Of a DNA stretch of 21,235 bases, positions 1-6,995 are shown piece by piece. The first letter of the stretch is position 1; every line of letters starts with the position of its first letter. Under the pieces are notes generated by a model. The model saw only the letters and a list, made by a program, of their open reading frames with translations, made no database searches and was not told where the DNA came from. The position numbers were made by a program, and so were the translations under genes. This DNA comes from an uncultured Streptococcus sp. (GTDB taxonomy: Bacteria > Bacillota > Bacilli > Lactobacillales > Streptococcaceae), in the NCBI GenBank assembly GCA_900755085.1, contig CAAEFF010000055.1, forward strand, positions 1-21,235, given 5' to 3'.

Positions 1-118
1 ATATAGTGGGTATAAAGAATTGTATATAGTAAAATAAGATATCGAAAGATTAGTAAGATAGTATAAAAAAGTTATTGATTACGCGTACTCTTTATTCACA
101 TATCACATATTAGCGCAA
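1..118. other. AT-rich non-coding stretch, no gene seen
   Basis: I see no supportable ORF, RNA gene or promoter here. The first bases (TAGTGGGTATAAA, from position 4) resemble the inner part of the ISL3 terminal inverted repeat found intact at 11889-11921 and 13271-13301 (GTAGTGGGT). The window may therefore open inside another IS end, but the match is too short to be sure. Confidence 0.35.
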
Positions 119-290
119 GGTGTTTATCAACTATGGTAGCTAATAAAGTTTCATTTCCAAGAGAGAGCAATCGGCTCTCTCCTTTTTGTTTTTCAAAGTT
201 ATAAAGAGTCAGTTTTCAAACATTTTGAAAACTTTAATGTTTTTGATGAGTTGAAGGACATACCAAAGTTTATAAATAAAAATAGACTCC
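119..290 (-). mobile_element. Relic of an ISL3-family element: left end plus 3' end of the transposase
   Basis: Positions 119-185 align along their length with the left end of the intact ISL3 element at 11889-11960. The shared landmarks, in order, are TTTATCAACTATGGTAG for TTTGTCAACTGTAGTGG, the GAGAGAGC/GCTCTCTC hairpin and the CTTTTTG tract. Read on the minus strand, 161-245 still encodes the transposase tail with stops: FKMFEN, a stop, LFITLKNKKERADCSL, against FRNFENF and LNIKKERTNLVLSRL in the intact copy. No terminal codon order survives further upstream, so this is a dead end-fragment. The same relic, in the same orientation, lies at the other edge of the T7SS cassette (11855-11888 joined to 13310-13440). 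Confidence 0.7.
161..187 (+). terminator. Intrinsic-terminator-like hairpin within ISL3 relic
   Basis: A perfect 8-bp stem GAGAGAGC / GCTCTCTC (161-168 and 174-181) with a 5-nt loop is followed by CTTTTTGTTTTTC. The T tract lies on the plus strand, so it would stop transcription entering from the left, antisense to the old transposase. It is homologous to the hairpins at 11932 and 13319. Confidence 0.6.
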
Positions 291-340
291 TTCAGTAACA
301 GTTGCTTTCTTAAAACAATGAAAAACTTTGCAAGTCCATA

Positions 341-660
341 CTTAAATTGACTATATTTTGTAGATTTTTCAAAGCCTTCTCGTTAGGTATCGCCTTCAAC
401 TACCAATTTTCTTAGTGATCCTTAAATGAAACTGGTACTAAGGATTGGAAATAGCTCTGAAATAACTTAATTTGTGATTAGTTCTAATTTTTATTAAGTT
501 GTATTTCTGACATGTTCTAGTGCAGGAAGTTTTTCTTCGAAGATAGAAAATCTATCTTCGAATGCTTTATAGGTTGAAAGAATATTTGCTAGCAGATATT
601 TCACAAATAGTAGTGCGTTCTTGTTGTGTCTATACTGTATTTTATGGATCAGGGCTCTTT
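341..660 (-). pseudogene. C-terminal relic of a winged-helix (Fic-like?) protein
   Basis: On the minus strand 646-494 is open for about 50 codons and contains KNALLFVKYLLANIL and FEDRFSIFEEKLPALEHV, a helical stretch ending at a stop. Further on, 421-341 encodes LRKLVVEGD, a stop, REGFEKSTKYSQFK. That is the wing region of a winged helix and closely matches the relic at 13606-13505 (IRKLVARGEIQREGIGRATKYKRLK). The order, helical segment then C-terminal winged helix, is what Fic-family and some AlbA-like regulators show, but no catalytic Fic motif remains, so the family name is only a suggestion. The open stretch runs up to the 62-bp promoter repeat at 661, which looks like a junction. Stops and drift mean it is dead. 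Confidence 0.4.
536..562. repeat. Perfect 12-bp inverted repeat
   Basis: TTCGAAGATAGA (536-547) and TCTATCTTCGAA (551-562) are exact reverse complements separated by AAA. It has no T tract, and it falls inside the helical codons of the relic gene (the repeated FE..F..FE residues), so it may be a by-product of coding sequence rather than a site. Confidence 0.6.
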
Positions 661-722
661 TCTCAACTCTCTCCAGCTAGTAACGAACTTGCTCTTCAAA
701 CTAATTTCCGGTATGATAGTAG
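661..722 (+). repeat. 62-bp direct repeat, copy 1 (promoter-bearing)
   Basis: This stretch is repeated at 2852-2913 with three mismatches (59 of 62 by eye). It contains a complete promoter. Copy 1 leads into the lipoprotein gene with a normal leader and ribosome-binding site; copy 2 leads straight into the broken start of essC. Confidence 0.9.
689..717 (+). promoter_or_regulatory. Promoter of the lipoprotein gene
   Basis: TTGCTC (689-694), a 17-nt spacer and TATGAT (712-717) fit a housekeeping sigma factor promoter. The start codon lies at 765, preceded by the ribosome-binding site AGAAGGGA. The same promoter is duplicated at 2880-2908. Confidence 0.65.
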
Positions 723-764
723 AAACTATTTTTAAATCTAACTCTAAAAGAAGGGAAATAATCC

Positions 765-1319
765 ATGAAAAAGATACTAGTATTGCTGGCGAGTGTGCTT
801 GTTTTAACAGCTTGTGCTCAGACGAAAAAAGAGGCCAAGGAGGCAACCGCAAGCAAAACGGAACAAACTGCAAAAGCCTCCTCGTCTGCTAAAGAGGAAC
901 AGGCCTTGAAATTTGTAGTAGCGCCTCAGTATGAAGGAAAAACATCTGATTTGATCGAATTGGGTAAGAAGTTGGTTAAGGAGCATCCAGAGGCAGGTAA
1001 GCAAGGTGAGATCACTTTGTATTATACAGGGAGTACCTATACTTTGAACCAACAAGAATATGTAGTATTTATGTTGGTCAACAAAACTACAACGAATATT
1101 GATCATGATGCAGAATTTAAGCTCAATTGGAGTTATGATGGACAACCTATATATCAAAATCAGTTAGTTGAGTATAGTATTTCTGAAAATGGCAAATTAC
1201 CGACTCAATCGGCAACGATCTTTTTGCTTCCTTTGACCAAGGAGCAACAATCAATTGTTGAAAGTATAACAGATGGAACGAAGATGAGTCTGAGTATGTC
1301 AGATCTGATGATGAAGTAG
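765..1319 (+). CDS. Small secreted lipoprotein, function unknown
   Basis: The protein has 184 residues. The N-terminus is a lipoprotein signal: MKK, a hydrophobic core and the lipobox LTAC, so Cys17 should be lipidated and the protein held on the outer face of the membrane. A Lys/Ala/Ser/Glu-rich linker (residues 20-47) is followed by a globular domain. The part around YTLNQQEYVVFMLVNKTT looks like a beta-rich, immunoglobulin-like fold, but I recognise no family. The ribosome-binding site AGAAGGGA lies just before the ATG, and a strong promoter stands at 689-717. It sits next to T7SS accessory genes; lipoprotein immunity proteins exist in streptococcal T7SS loci (TipC type), so a protective role is possible but not shown by this sequence. 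Confidence 0.8.
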   Translation: MKKILVLLASVLVLTACAQTKKEAKEATASKTEQTAKASSSAKEEQALKFVVAPQYEGKTSDLIELGKKLVKEHPEAGKQGEITLYYTGSTYTLNQQEYVVFMLVNKTTTNIDHDAEFKLNWSYDGQPIYQNQLVEYSISENGKLPTQSATIFLLPLTKEQQSIVESITDGTKMSLSMSDLMMK

Positions 1320-1322
1320 GTG

Positions 1323-1698
1323 ATGAGTATGCCCGATATCAGAATACTTCTAGTCATTGCTGTGGCTGTTATTGGATTTCCTTTGTTTGAAGTACTCTTT
1401 TTTTGACATTTTTATAGAAGAGAAGTTAGGATTAAGACCCTCTCGTCAAAGAGCATTGAGGGAGTGGTAGTTGGCTATAAGAGGGCACAAATTGTAGCGG
1501 CTCCGATTGTAGAATATAGAGTGGATGGTCAGACCTATCGAAATAGCCTGAAATATTATTGGGTGGTGCGGGTGACACTACCTTGGAAAACGAATCAAGC
1601 GGCTAGCGACATTGATTTGATGGCGCAAAGGAATCAAAAACGTTGGTAATGCTATCGATTCAGGTTTTAAATCAATTCAGAAAGTGTTTGGGTGGTAA
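1323..1698 (+). pseudogene. Broken DUF3592-like membrane protein gene
   Basis: The ATG at 1323 opens MSMPDIRILLVIAVAVIGF, one membrane span, then hits TGA at 1404 just after a run of seven T. In the same frame the sequence continues with SIEGVVVGYKRAQ and VEYRVDGQTYRNSLKYYWV. This is the typical DUF3592 pattern of a G-V-V-x-x-Y strand followed by P-I-V-E-Y-x-V-D-G-x-x-Y. A second lesion near 1610-1630 shifts the frame: the original tail appears to be RKGIKNVGNAIDSGFKSIQ ending in KVFGW and a stop at 1698. With both a stop and a frameshift the gene should be inactive. Position 1464 is only the first later start-like codon, not a real gene start. Confidence 0.6.
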
Positions 1699-1701
1699 AT
1701 G
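1674..1701 (+). repeat. 28-bp direct repeat, copy 1
   Basis: AATTCAGAAAGTGTTTG at the start of this repeat, with the following bases to 1701, recurs at 2352-2379 with a single mismatch. Copy 1 is the natural 3' end of the DUF3592-like gene (codons for KVFGW and stop). Copy 2 follows the membrane protein gene, so that gene sits between two copies of its neighbour's tail. Confidence 0.85.
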
Positions 1702-2348
1702 TGAAAATTAATTTTAGAGGATTAGATGTTGCTTATTTTGATGTGTTAGAGATGGGACAGAAAAAGTATGTTCTCGATTCCAACTCCACGAGACCAAAGA
1801 GTTATTATTGGGGACTTTCCCCTGAAAATCTTGAAGTGGATTTGATAGAACTTGATAGTCAGAATAAAAATTTTGACAAAAGAATTAATATGGGTCCTTC
1901 AGGAATGAGTATGGTAGGTGGTTTTTTGGGCCTTCTTTTGTATAGAGTAGCAACATCAATTTTTAGATATTATGATATTAGTCATAATCTGTATTTAAAA
2001 GTATCTTTATTTCTTATATCTATTTTGGTAGCTTATATTGTCTATCAAAGTATTTTAATGAAATCGAGGAAGGAGATTTCAAGTCGTTTATCGCAGGAAA
2101 AGAAGAGGTTTAAAATAGTCTTTCAGAATAATAAGAAAAAAAGACAATTCCATGCCTATCTGTTTATTCTTTTACATGCAATTGCTTTAGCCATTTATAT
2201 GGGAGAAGATGATGGAACAGAAGCTGCCATTCTAGTGTTGAATGGTATGTTGGCTTATGTATTTATTTGGATTGAATCTGGCGCTATTCCATTGATTTAT
2301 GATTATAACAAGAAATACTTAGAATTTAAAGAACTGAAAGAGGTATAA
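1701..2348 (+). CDS. Multi-span membrane protein, possibly tandem five-TM family
   Basis: The protein is about 215 residues. The frame is open from GTG at 1692, but GTG at 1701 is the better start because GGGTGG lies about 6 nt before it. After ~65 soluble residues there are hydrophobic segments around MVGGFLGLLLYRVATSIF, YLKVSLFLISILVAYIV, HAYLFILLHAIALAIYM and AILVLNGMLAYVFIWI, with a charged Lys/Arg-rich cytoplasmic loop between the second and third. Length, layout and T7SS-adjacent context resemble the Gram-positive tandem five-transmembrane family (TIGR01218), but I see no diagnostic motif, so the family is tentative. It is flanked by 28-bp direct repeats (1674-1701, 2352-2379), which suggests it was added by recombination. 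No function can be assigned. Confidence 0.55.
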   Translation: MKINFRGLDVAYFDVLEMGQKKYVLDSNSTRPKSYYWGLSPENLEVDLIELDSQNKNFDKRINMGPSGMSMVGGFLGLLLYRVATSIFRYYDISHNLYLKVSLFLISILVAYIVYQSILMKSRKEISSRLSQEKKRFKIVFQNNKKKRQFHAYLFILLHAIALAIYMGEDDGTEAAILVLNGMLAYVFIWIESGAIPLIYDYNKKYLEFKELKEV

Positions 2349-2351
2349 CAA

Positions 2352-2379
2352 AATTCAGAAAGTGTTTGGATGGTAAATG
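2352..2379 (+). repeat. 28-bp direct repeat, copy 2
   Basis: One mismatch from 1674-1701. It again spells the codons for KVFGW and a stop but is no longer attached to a DUF3592 reading frame. Confidence 0.85.
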
Positions 2380-2461
2380 AATAATTAAAAGTTCAAGACT
2401 GCTAATATGATAACGTAGTGTATTTTAGAATTAGAGAATTATAAATTGAAAGGAAATGGAA

Positions 2462-2764
2462 ATGTCAATATTACCAATCGGAACAATCGTATATTTAAAA
2501 GAAGGAAGTCAAAAACTCATGATTCTTAATAGAGGTGTGACTATTGATCAAAATGGAGAAAGTGTTCTTTTTGATTATTCTGCAGCCTTTTACCCAATAG
2601 GATTAAATCCAGAACAGTTATTCTATTTTAATCGTGAAGATGTGGATAAAGTTGTCTATCCTGGTTATAGCGATGAAGAAGAGGTGCGATTTGCTGAAAT
2701 CTATCAACGTTGGCTTGATGAGAACTCAGAGACTATTAAAAAAGGTGTAACGAAATCTAAATAA
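2462..2764 (+). CDS. DUF4176 family T7SS-associated protein
   Basis: The protein has 100 residues from ATG 2462. An in-frame ATG at 2456 is rejected because the ribosome-binding site AAAGG (2449-2453) lies 8 nt from 2462 but only 2 nt from 2456. The sequence follows the DUF4176 pattern: LPIGTIVYLKEGSQKLMI, then FDYSAAFYPIGL, NPEQLFYFN and the acidic VVYPGYSDEEE near the end. DUF4176 proteins are small, soluble and encoded inside Firmicutes type VII secretion loci beside effector genes; their biochemical role is unknown to me. Here it stands alone between the membrane protein and a terminator, upstream of the essC fragment. Confidence 0.85.
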   Translation: MSILPIGTIVYLKEGSQKLMILNRGVTIDQNGESVLFDYSAAFYPIGLNPEQLFYFNREDVDKVVYPGYSDEEEVRFAEIYQRWLDENSETIKKGVTKSK

Positions 2765-2821
2765 CACGATAGAATTTTATTATCAATGGTTTATACTGAA
2801 AATCTATACTATTAATTTTAG

Positions 2822-2848
2822 AGAGAACCAACCGGTTCTCTTTTTTTA
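2822..2848 (+). terminator. Rho-independent terminator after DUF4176
   Basis: An 8-bp stem AGAGAACC / GGTTCTCT (2822-2829, 2834-2841) with loop AACC is followed by a run of T. It separates the 661-2764 genes from the promoter copy at 2880. The stem matches the hairpins inside the ISL3 ends at 11932 and 13319. Confidence 0.85.
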
Positions 2849-2851
2849 TCT

Positions 2852-2913
2852 TCTCAACTCTCTCCACCTAGTGACGAACTTGCTCTTCAACCTAATTTCC
2901 GGTATGATAGTAG
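2852..2913 (+). repeat. 62-bp direct repeat, copy 2 (promoter-bearing)
   Basis: A near-identical copy of 661-722. Homology to copy 1 ends at 2913 and coding sequence for EssC begins at 2921, so 2914-2920 marks the join between the repeat and the truncated gene. Confidence 0.9.
2880..2908 (+). promoter_or_regulatory. Promoter fused to truncated essC and the effector operon
   Basis: TTGCTC (2880-2885), a 17-nt spacer and TATGAT (2903-2908) are the same as the promoter at 689-717. A transcript would begin at about 2915, right at the first surviving essC codon, with no room for a ribosome-binding site of its own. It could still serve the eight genes downstream. Confidence 0.6.
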
Positions 2914-2920
2914 TATTTAA

Positions 2921-5635
2921 TGGAGTTATTGTCACTTCCCTGAAGGTTATGACAAGGAAGCCATCTCGCGTGGCCTTGCCCCTCTCAAGCATATCCAACA
3001 GCTCAAGAGCTCAATTCCAGACTCGGTGACCTTCCTTGAAATGTACCAGGCGGAAACGTTCAATGACCTAAAGGTCTTGAGTCGTTGGGAGAGCCATGCC
3101 CCTTACCAAAGTTTGGCCGTGCCGATTGGTCTGCGTGGGAAGGACGATTTGGTCTACCTCAATCTCCATGAAAAAGCCCATGGACCCCACGGTTTGATCG
3201 CAGGGACAACCGGTTCTGGTAAGTCTGAAACCATTCAGTCTTATATCCTGAGCCTTGCTGTTAACTTCCACCCACACGATGTAGCTTTCCTCCTCATCGA
3301 CTACAAGGGTGGGGGAATGGCCAACCTCTTCAAGGATCTGCCTCACTTGCTTGGGACCATCACCAACTTGGATGGTGCCCAGTCAGTGGGGCCCTTAGCC
3401 TCTATCAATGCGGAGATCCATCGTCGGGAGCGCCTCTTTGGCCAATATGGGGTCAACCATATCAACCAATACCAAAAGAAATTTAAACTGGGTGAAGCGA
3501 CAGAACCGCTGCCTCACCTCTTCTTGATCAGTGATGAGTTCGCCGAACTCAAGGTTAACCAACCAGACTTCATCAAGGAATTGGTCTCTATCGCGCGTGT
3601 CGGGCGTTCCCTCGGGGTGCACTTGATCCTTGCGACGCAAAAACCTTCTGGGGTCGTGGATGACCAGATCTGGTCCAACTCCCGCTTCAAGCTGGCCCTC
3701 AAGGTAGCTGACCGTGGAGACTCCATGGAGATGTTGCGGACGGCGGATGCGGCGGAGATCACCCAGACCGGTCGGGCCTATCTCCAAGTCGGGAATAACG
3801 AAGTCTATGAACTCTTCCAAACCGCCTGGTCAGGAGCAGACTACCAGCCTGAGAAAGATCATCTAGGGATCGAAGACCACACCATCTACTTGATCAATGA
3901 ACTGGGCCAATATGAAGTCCTCAACCAAGACCTCTCCGGTCTCGATATGGCAGAAGAAATCAAGGAAGTGCCGACAGAGTTGGATGTCATCGTTCAGGAA
4001 ATCAACCACTTACACCAAGAAGAAGGCATCGCAGCCGTGGCCCAACCATGGTTGCCACCGCTCAAAGAACGGATCACGCTGGATGAGTTGGACAAGGTCG
4101 TGCCGATCGAGTCTTGGCAAAAACGGACAGCTCCAAGCGTCCTGATCGGGGTAGCCGATATCCCACAAGCGCAAAAGCAAGAAGCGGTCGCCATCGATCT
4201 GTCAAAAGATGGGAATATCCTCCTATACGGAAGTCCAGGTACAGGAAAGACCACTTTCCTTCAGACAGTCGCAATGGATCTGGCTCGCAAGCAGAGTCCA
4301 GAAAATCTGACCCTGTACCTGCTGGATTTCGGAACCAATGGTCTAGCACCCTTGACTCAATTGCCACATGTGGCTGATAGCCTCTTGCTGGATCAGACGG
4401 AGAAAATCCAGAAATTCATCCGGATCATCAACCGCGAGTTGGATCGTAGGAAGAAGCTCCTCTCTGAGCATGGGGTCGGCACCATCGCCCTCTACCGTGA
4501 AGTGACCGGCAAGCAAGAGCCTACTATGGTTATCCTCATGGATAGCTATGAATCTATGAAGGACGAGCCTTATGAGACAGATCTCTTCAAGCTCTTCATG
4601 CGGATCTCTCGTGAAGGTCTCAGCATCGGTGTGCACTTGATCATCACAGCAAGCCGTCAGAATAACCTACGTGCTCAGCTCTACTCCAACTTCAAGCACC
4701 AGCTGACCTTGCCACAAAATGATATCTCTGAAGTCCGCGGTATCGTGGGAGCAACCCCACTAGCGTCTACGATGGAAGACATCAAGGGACGGGCGCTCAT
4801 GAAGCGTGATGAAGTCGATGTCGTCCAGTTCGCCCTACCAGTCGCAGGGGACAATGATATCCAAATCATCAACAACCTCCGCGACCAAGTCCAAAGCCTC
4901 AAAGAGATGTGGACAGGCCGCACCCCAGCAGGCATCCCAATGGTGCCAGATGAGTTGACAATTCAGAACTTTATGAGTATGCCAACTACTAGAAAAGTTA
5001 TCGAGGATCATCAATTACCAGTTGGTCTTGAGTTAGAAGAAGTTGAAACAATTGGACTTCCAATGAAGAAACTGAAACACTTGATGTTGCTCTCTGATAA
5101 AGATAGTTCATTGTCACTTGTTACGAAACATATAATTCGGACAGTTATTGAAACTGTTTCAGGTCATAAGGTCACAATATTAGATCCAACAGATGAATAT
5201 AAAACATTCGTTGCGAGCGTTAATAACTATGTTCCGTCAACATCTGATTTCAAATCTGTTATTGAACAATTAAAAGATCAAGTTCATTATGCACGACAAA
5301 ATGGTGGTGACTTTGAACATTATATCTTTATCACCGATATGGGACAATTTGTATCTGAAAGCGGAGTAGAAATAAATGATATTGCTCTATTAATGGAGGA
5401 AGGTCTTAAAGTAGGGTTGCACTTTGTATTCAGTATGCATAAGAACTTTATTTCAGCTTATAATGATACTGCTAAATATTTGAAGTCCCATCTAGAAACA
5501 GCTTTGATTGCCATGAAGATGTCGGATCAGACTATCTATACTCGGACAAGCATTGGTCGTGAGGAAGCTTTGCCAGAAGATCAAGTATACTTACACTATC
5601 AAGCATCTCAGACGAAATTGAAGATTACGAAATGA
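2921..5635 (+). pseudogene. essC: 5'-truncated essC: three ATPase modules, no membrane/FHA region
   Basis: EssC is the membrane-anchored FtsK/SpoIIIE-type ATPase that drives T7SSb secretion; full-length proteins are roughly 1,450-1,500 residues. Here the homologous frame opens only at 2921 (after stop TAA 2918-2920). The first possible starts are GTG 3026 and ATG 3041, neither with a ribosome-binding site. The FHA domains and membrane helices are gone. From GTG 3026 (869 residues) the first ATPase domain has Walker A GTTGSGKS (60-67) and Walker B HLFLISDE (164-171). The second has GSPGTGKT (402-409) but MVILMDS instead of a D-E Walker B (501-507). The third has no clear Walker A and ends YIFITDMGQF. 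At about 4955 the base composition falls sharply, leaving ~225 AT-rich C-terminal residues, matching the strain-variable end of EssC. The frame has no internal lesion. I favour a recombination cassette over a working stand-alone ATPase. Confidence 0.85.
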
Positions 5636-5645
5636 GGAAGAAGAA

Positions 5646-6257
5646 ATGTCGAAAGAAATTTATTTACAAATGAAAAAACAACTGCGAATTTGGACTACAA
5701 TTAATATCATCATTGCAATGATTGCTATTGTAGGGGGGATTCTAGTTATTATCAGTAATTCGCGCCATATTCCTTTTTTACTGATGACGCTTGGAGCACT
5801 TACTTTAATGAACCAAAAGTTGATTATACCTGCTTTTAATAGTAAGAAAGAAGCTGAGGAGCAACATCCTGAGTGGAAGGAATTATCCATTAAGGATGTT
5901 GAAATACCTGTGGAAGATTTGCAGAAGGGGATAATAATATCAGCTGTTGCTCTTTTGACAGTCATTGTAGGGTTCTTCATGTTTTATAGGCCTGCTCCAA
6001 AAACAGATATAGGTTCAGAGGTTATAAGTAATAATAGGGATGTAGAATCGGTAACAGATGAGAGTTCAGAGAAACCTAAGAAGAAGTTGACAACACCTTC
6101 TTCAGTTATAGATGAAGAAGAATTTAAGACAAGTCAAGAAATTAAAGAGAGTATTGAGTCAAACACAACCTCTGATATATCATCCCTAGATATTAACAAG
6201 GCACATGATATTGCAGAAAAAGCAAATCAGCAAAAATGGTTGAAAGTGAAGGAGTAA
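5646..6257 (+). CDS. Three-span membrane protein in T7SS effector operon
   Basis: The protein has 203 residues and begins 10 nt after the essC stop, with GAGGAAGAAG as ribosome-binding site. Three hydrophobic segments lie at residues ~16-37, 42-61 and 95-114. They are followed by a hydrophilic tail of ~85 residues rich in Ser, Glu, Lys and Thr that ends KANQQKWLKVKE. There is no signal-peptide cleavage pattern and I recognise no family. Position directly behind the variable essC end suggests an accessory membrane component specific to this EssC type or to the toxin cassette. Alternatives are a membrane immunity factor for a toxin acting on the envelope, or a protein helping substrate hand-over to the channel. 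The downstream gene's ribosome-binding site lies within its last codons, which indicates translational coupling. Confidence 0.6.
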   Translation: MSKEIYLQMKKQLRIWTTINIIIAMIAIVGGILVIISNSRHIPFLLMTLGALTLMNQKLIIPAFNSKKEAEEQHPEWKELSIKDVEIPVEDLQKGIIISAVALLTVIVGFFMFYRPAPKTDIGSEVISNNRDVESVTDESSEKPKKKLTTPSSVIDEEEFKTSQEIKESIESNTTSDISSLDINKAHDIAEKANQQKWLKVKE

Positions 6258-6260
6258 GTA

Positions 6261-6647
6261 ATGAGTGATGCAAGTTTGAAAGCACAAATTGACAGTGACA
6301 GAGCTGAAAGAAAAAAATATATAAAAGTAAAAAATGCTATTAGTAACCATGGACTTGATCAGGATATTTCACTAAAACACTTTACCCAATATATTGACGA
6401 ATGTAAAGATGCAATTAAAAAGATTGATGGAAACGAAGGATATCATTATCTTTCAACCATGAAAACAAAACTACAAAATGATAAAGATAAAATCAAAGAA
6501 TTCACGGATTTTGTGAGAGATGCAAATACCTCATATAAAAAATTGTATAGTACTTTGACAGCAAAAATCGCTGCATTAGATAGTTCAATCAGTAGTAATA
6601 AGTCGAAATATAATAAGGGAAAACCTTTTTGGGAATGGATTTGGTGA
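6261..6647 (+). CDS. Small helical T7SS partner protein (DUF5082/Lap-like)
   Basis: The protein has 128 residues, almost entirely predicted helix, with Lys/Glu/Asp-rich heptad-like stretches at residues ~45-115 and no signal peptide or membrane span. Length, position and partner order (followed by a WXG protein of similar size, then a toxin) match the small helper proteins of T7SSb effector operons, such as the YwqH (DUF5082) type of Bacillus or the Lap type of streptococci. Those helpers bind the N-terminus of the toxin and are needed for its export. The C-terminus is unusual: it ends FWEWIW, three tryptophans in the last six residues, a likely hydrophobic docking patch. The ribosome-binding site AAGGAG lies inside the end of the preceding gene. 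The family is assigned by pattern, not by a clear motif. Confidence 0.55.
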   Translation: MSDASLKAQIDSDRAERKKYIKVKNAISNHGLDQDISLKHFTQYIDECKDAIKKIDGNEGYHYLSTMKTKLQNDKDKIKEFTDFVRDANTSYKKLYSTLTAKIAALDSSISSNKSKYNKGKPFWEWIW

Positions 6648-6662
6648 TGAAAGGAAGAACAG

Positions 6663-6995
6663 ATGGATACAAATATTAACTCAATAGACACTACCTATGA
6701 AAGTTCTACTGTTGAGTATGATGATAGTAATATAGCAGCAATTGAAAATGAATTAATAGAGATTGCTAACCTATTTAATTCGATAGATGCTGAGATTGCT
6801 TCACTAAAAGGACTTGAAAAAGAGTGGAAGGGAAAAGCAAAAGACCAGTATGTAGAATTGCGAACATTTCTTGAAACTTATCGTGCTGATTTTTTTAGCA
6901 ATATCCAGGATTTTAAAACAACAATTTACGGTCTTGAAGGGCTTCTCTCTTCAATTCCTTCATCAACAGTAATAAAGGAGATTGACGGAGCATGA
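6663..6995 (+). CDS. WXG100-like small T7SS protein (DUF5344/Lap-like)
   Basis: The protein has 110 residues in a helix-turn-helix hairpin layout. An acidic first helix (residues ~22-50) is followed by the turn EWKGKAKDQY with the W-x-G motif at 55-57, then a second helix of ~40 residues. This is the WXG100 (EsxA/B) architecture, in the slightly longer variety that accompanies Firmicutes toxin genes (compare YwqI/DUF5344). Such proteins pair with a second helical protein or with the toxin N-terminus to form a T7SS targeting complex. The gene stop overlaps the next start (ATGATG), so translation is coupled. The ribosome-binding site is AAAGGAAG. I see no clear Y-x-x-x-D/E tail motif. Confidence 0.7.
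   Translation: MDTNINSIDTTYESSTVEYDDSNIAAIENELIEIANLFNSIDAEIASLKGLEKEWKGKAKDQYVELRTFLETYRADFFSNIQDFKTTIYGLEGLLSSIPSSTVIKEIDGA

Noticed and set aside
626..892. 88-residue ORF overlapping the lipoprotein start
   Set aside because: It crosses the promoter and runs in another frame through the signal-peptide codons; the lipoprotein frame has lipobox and ribosome-binding site.
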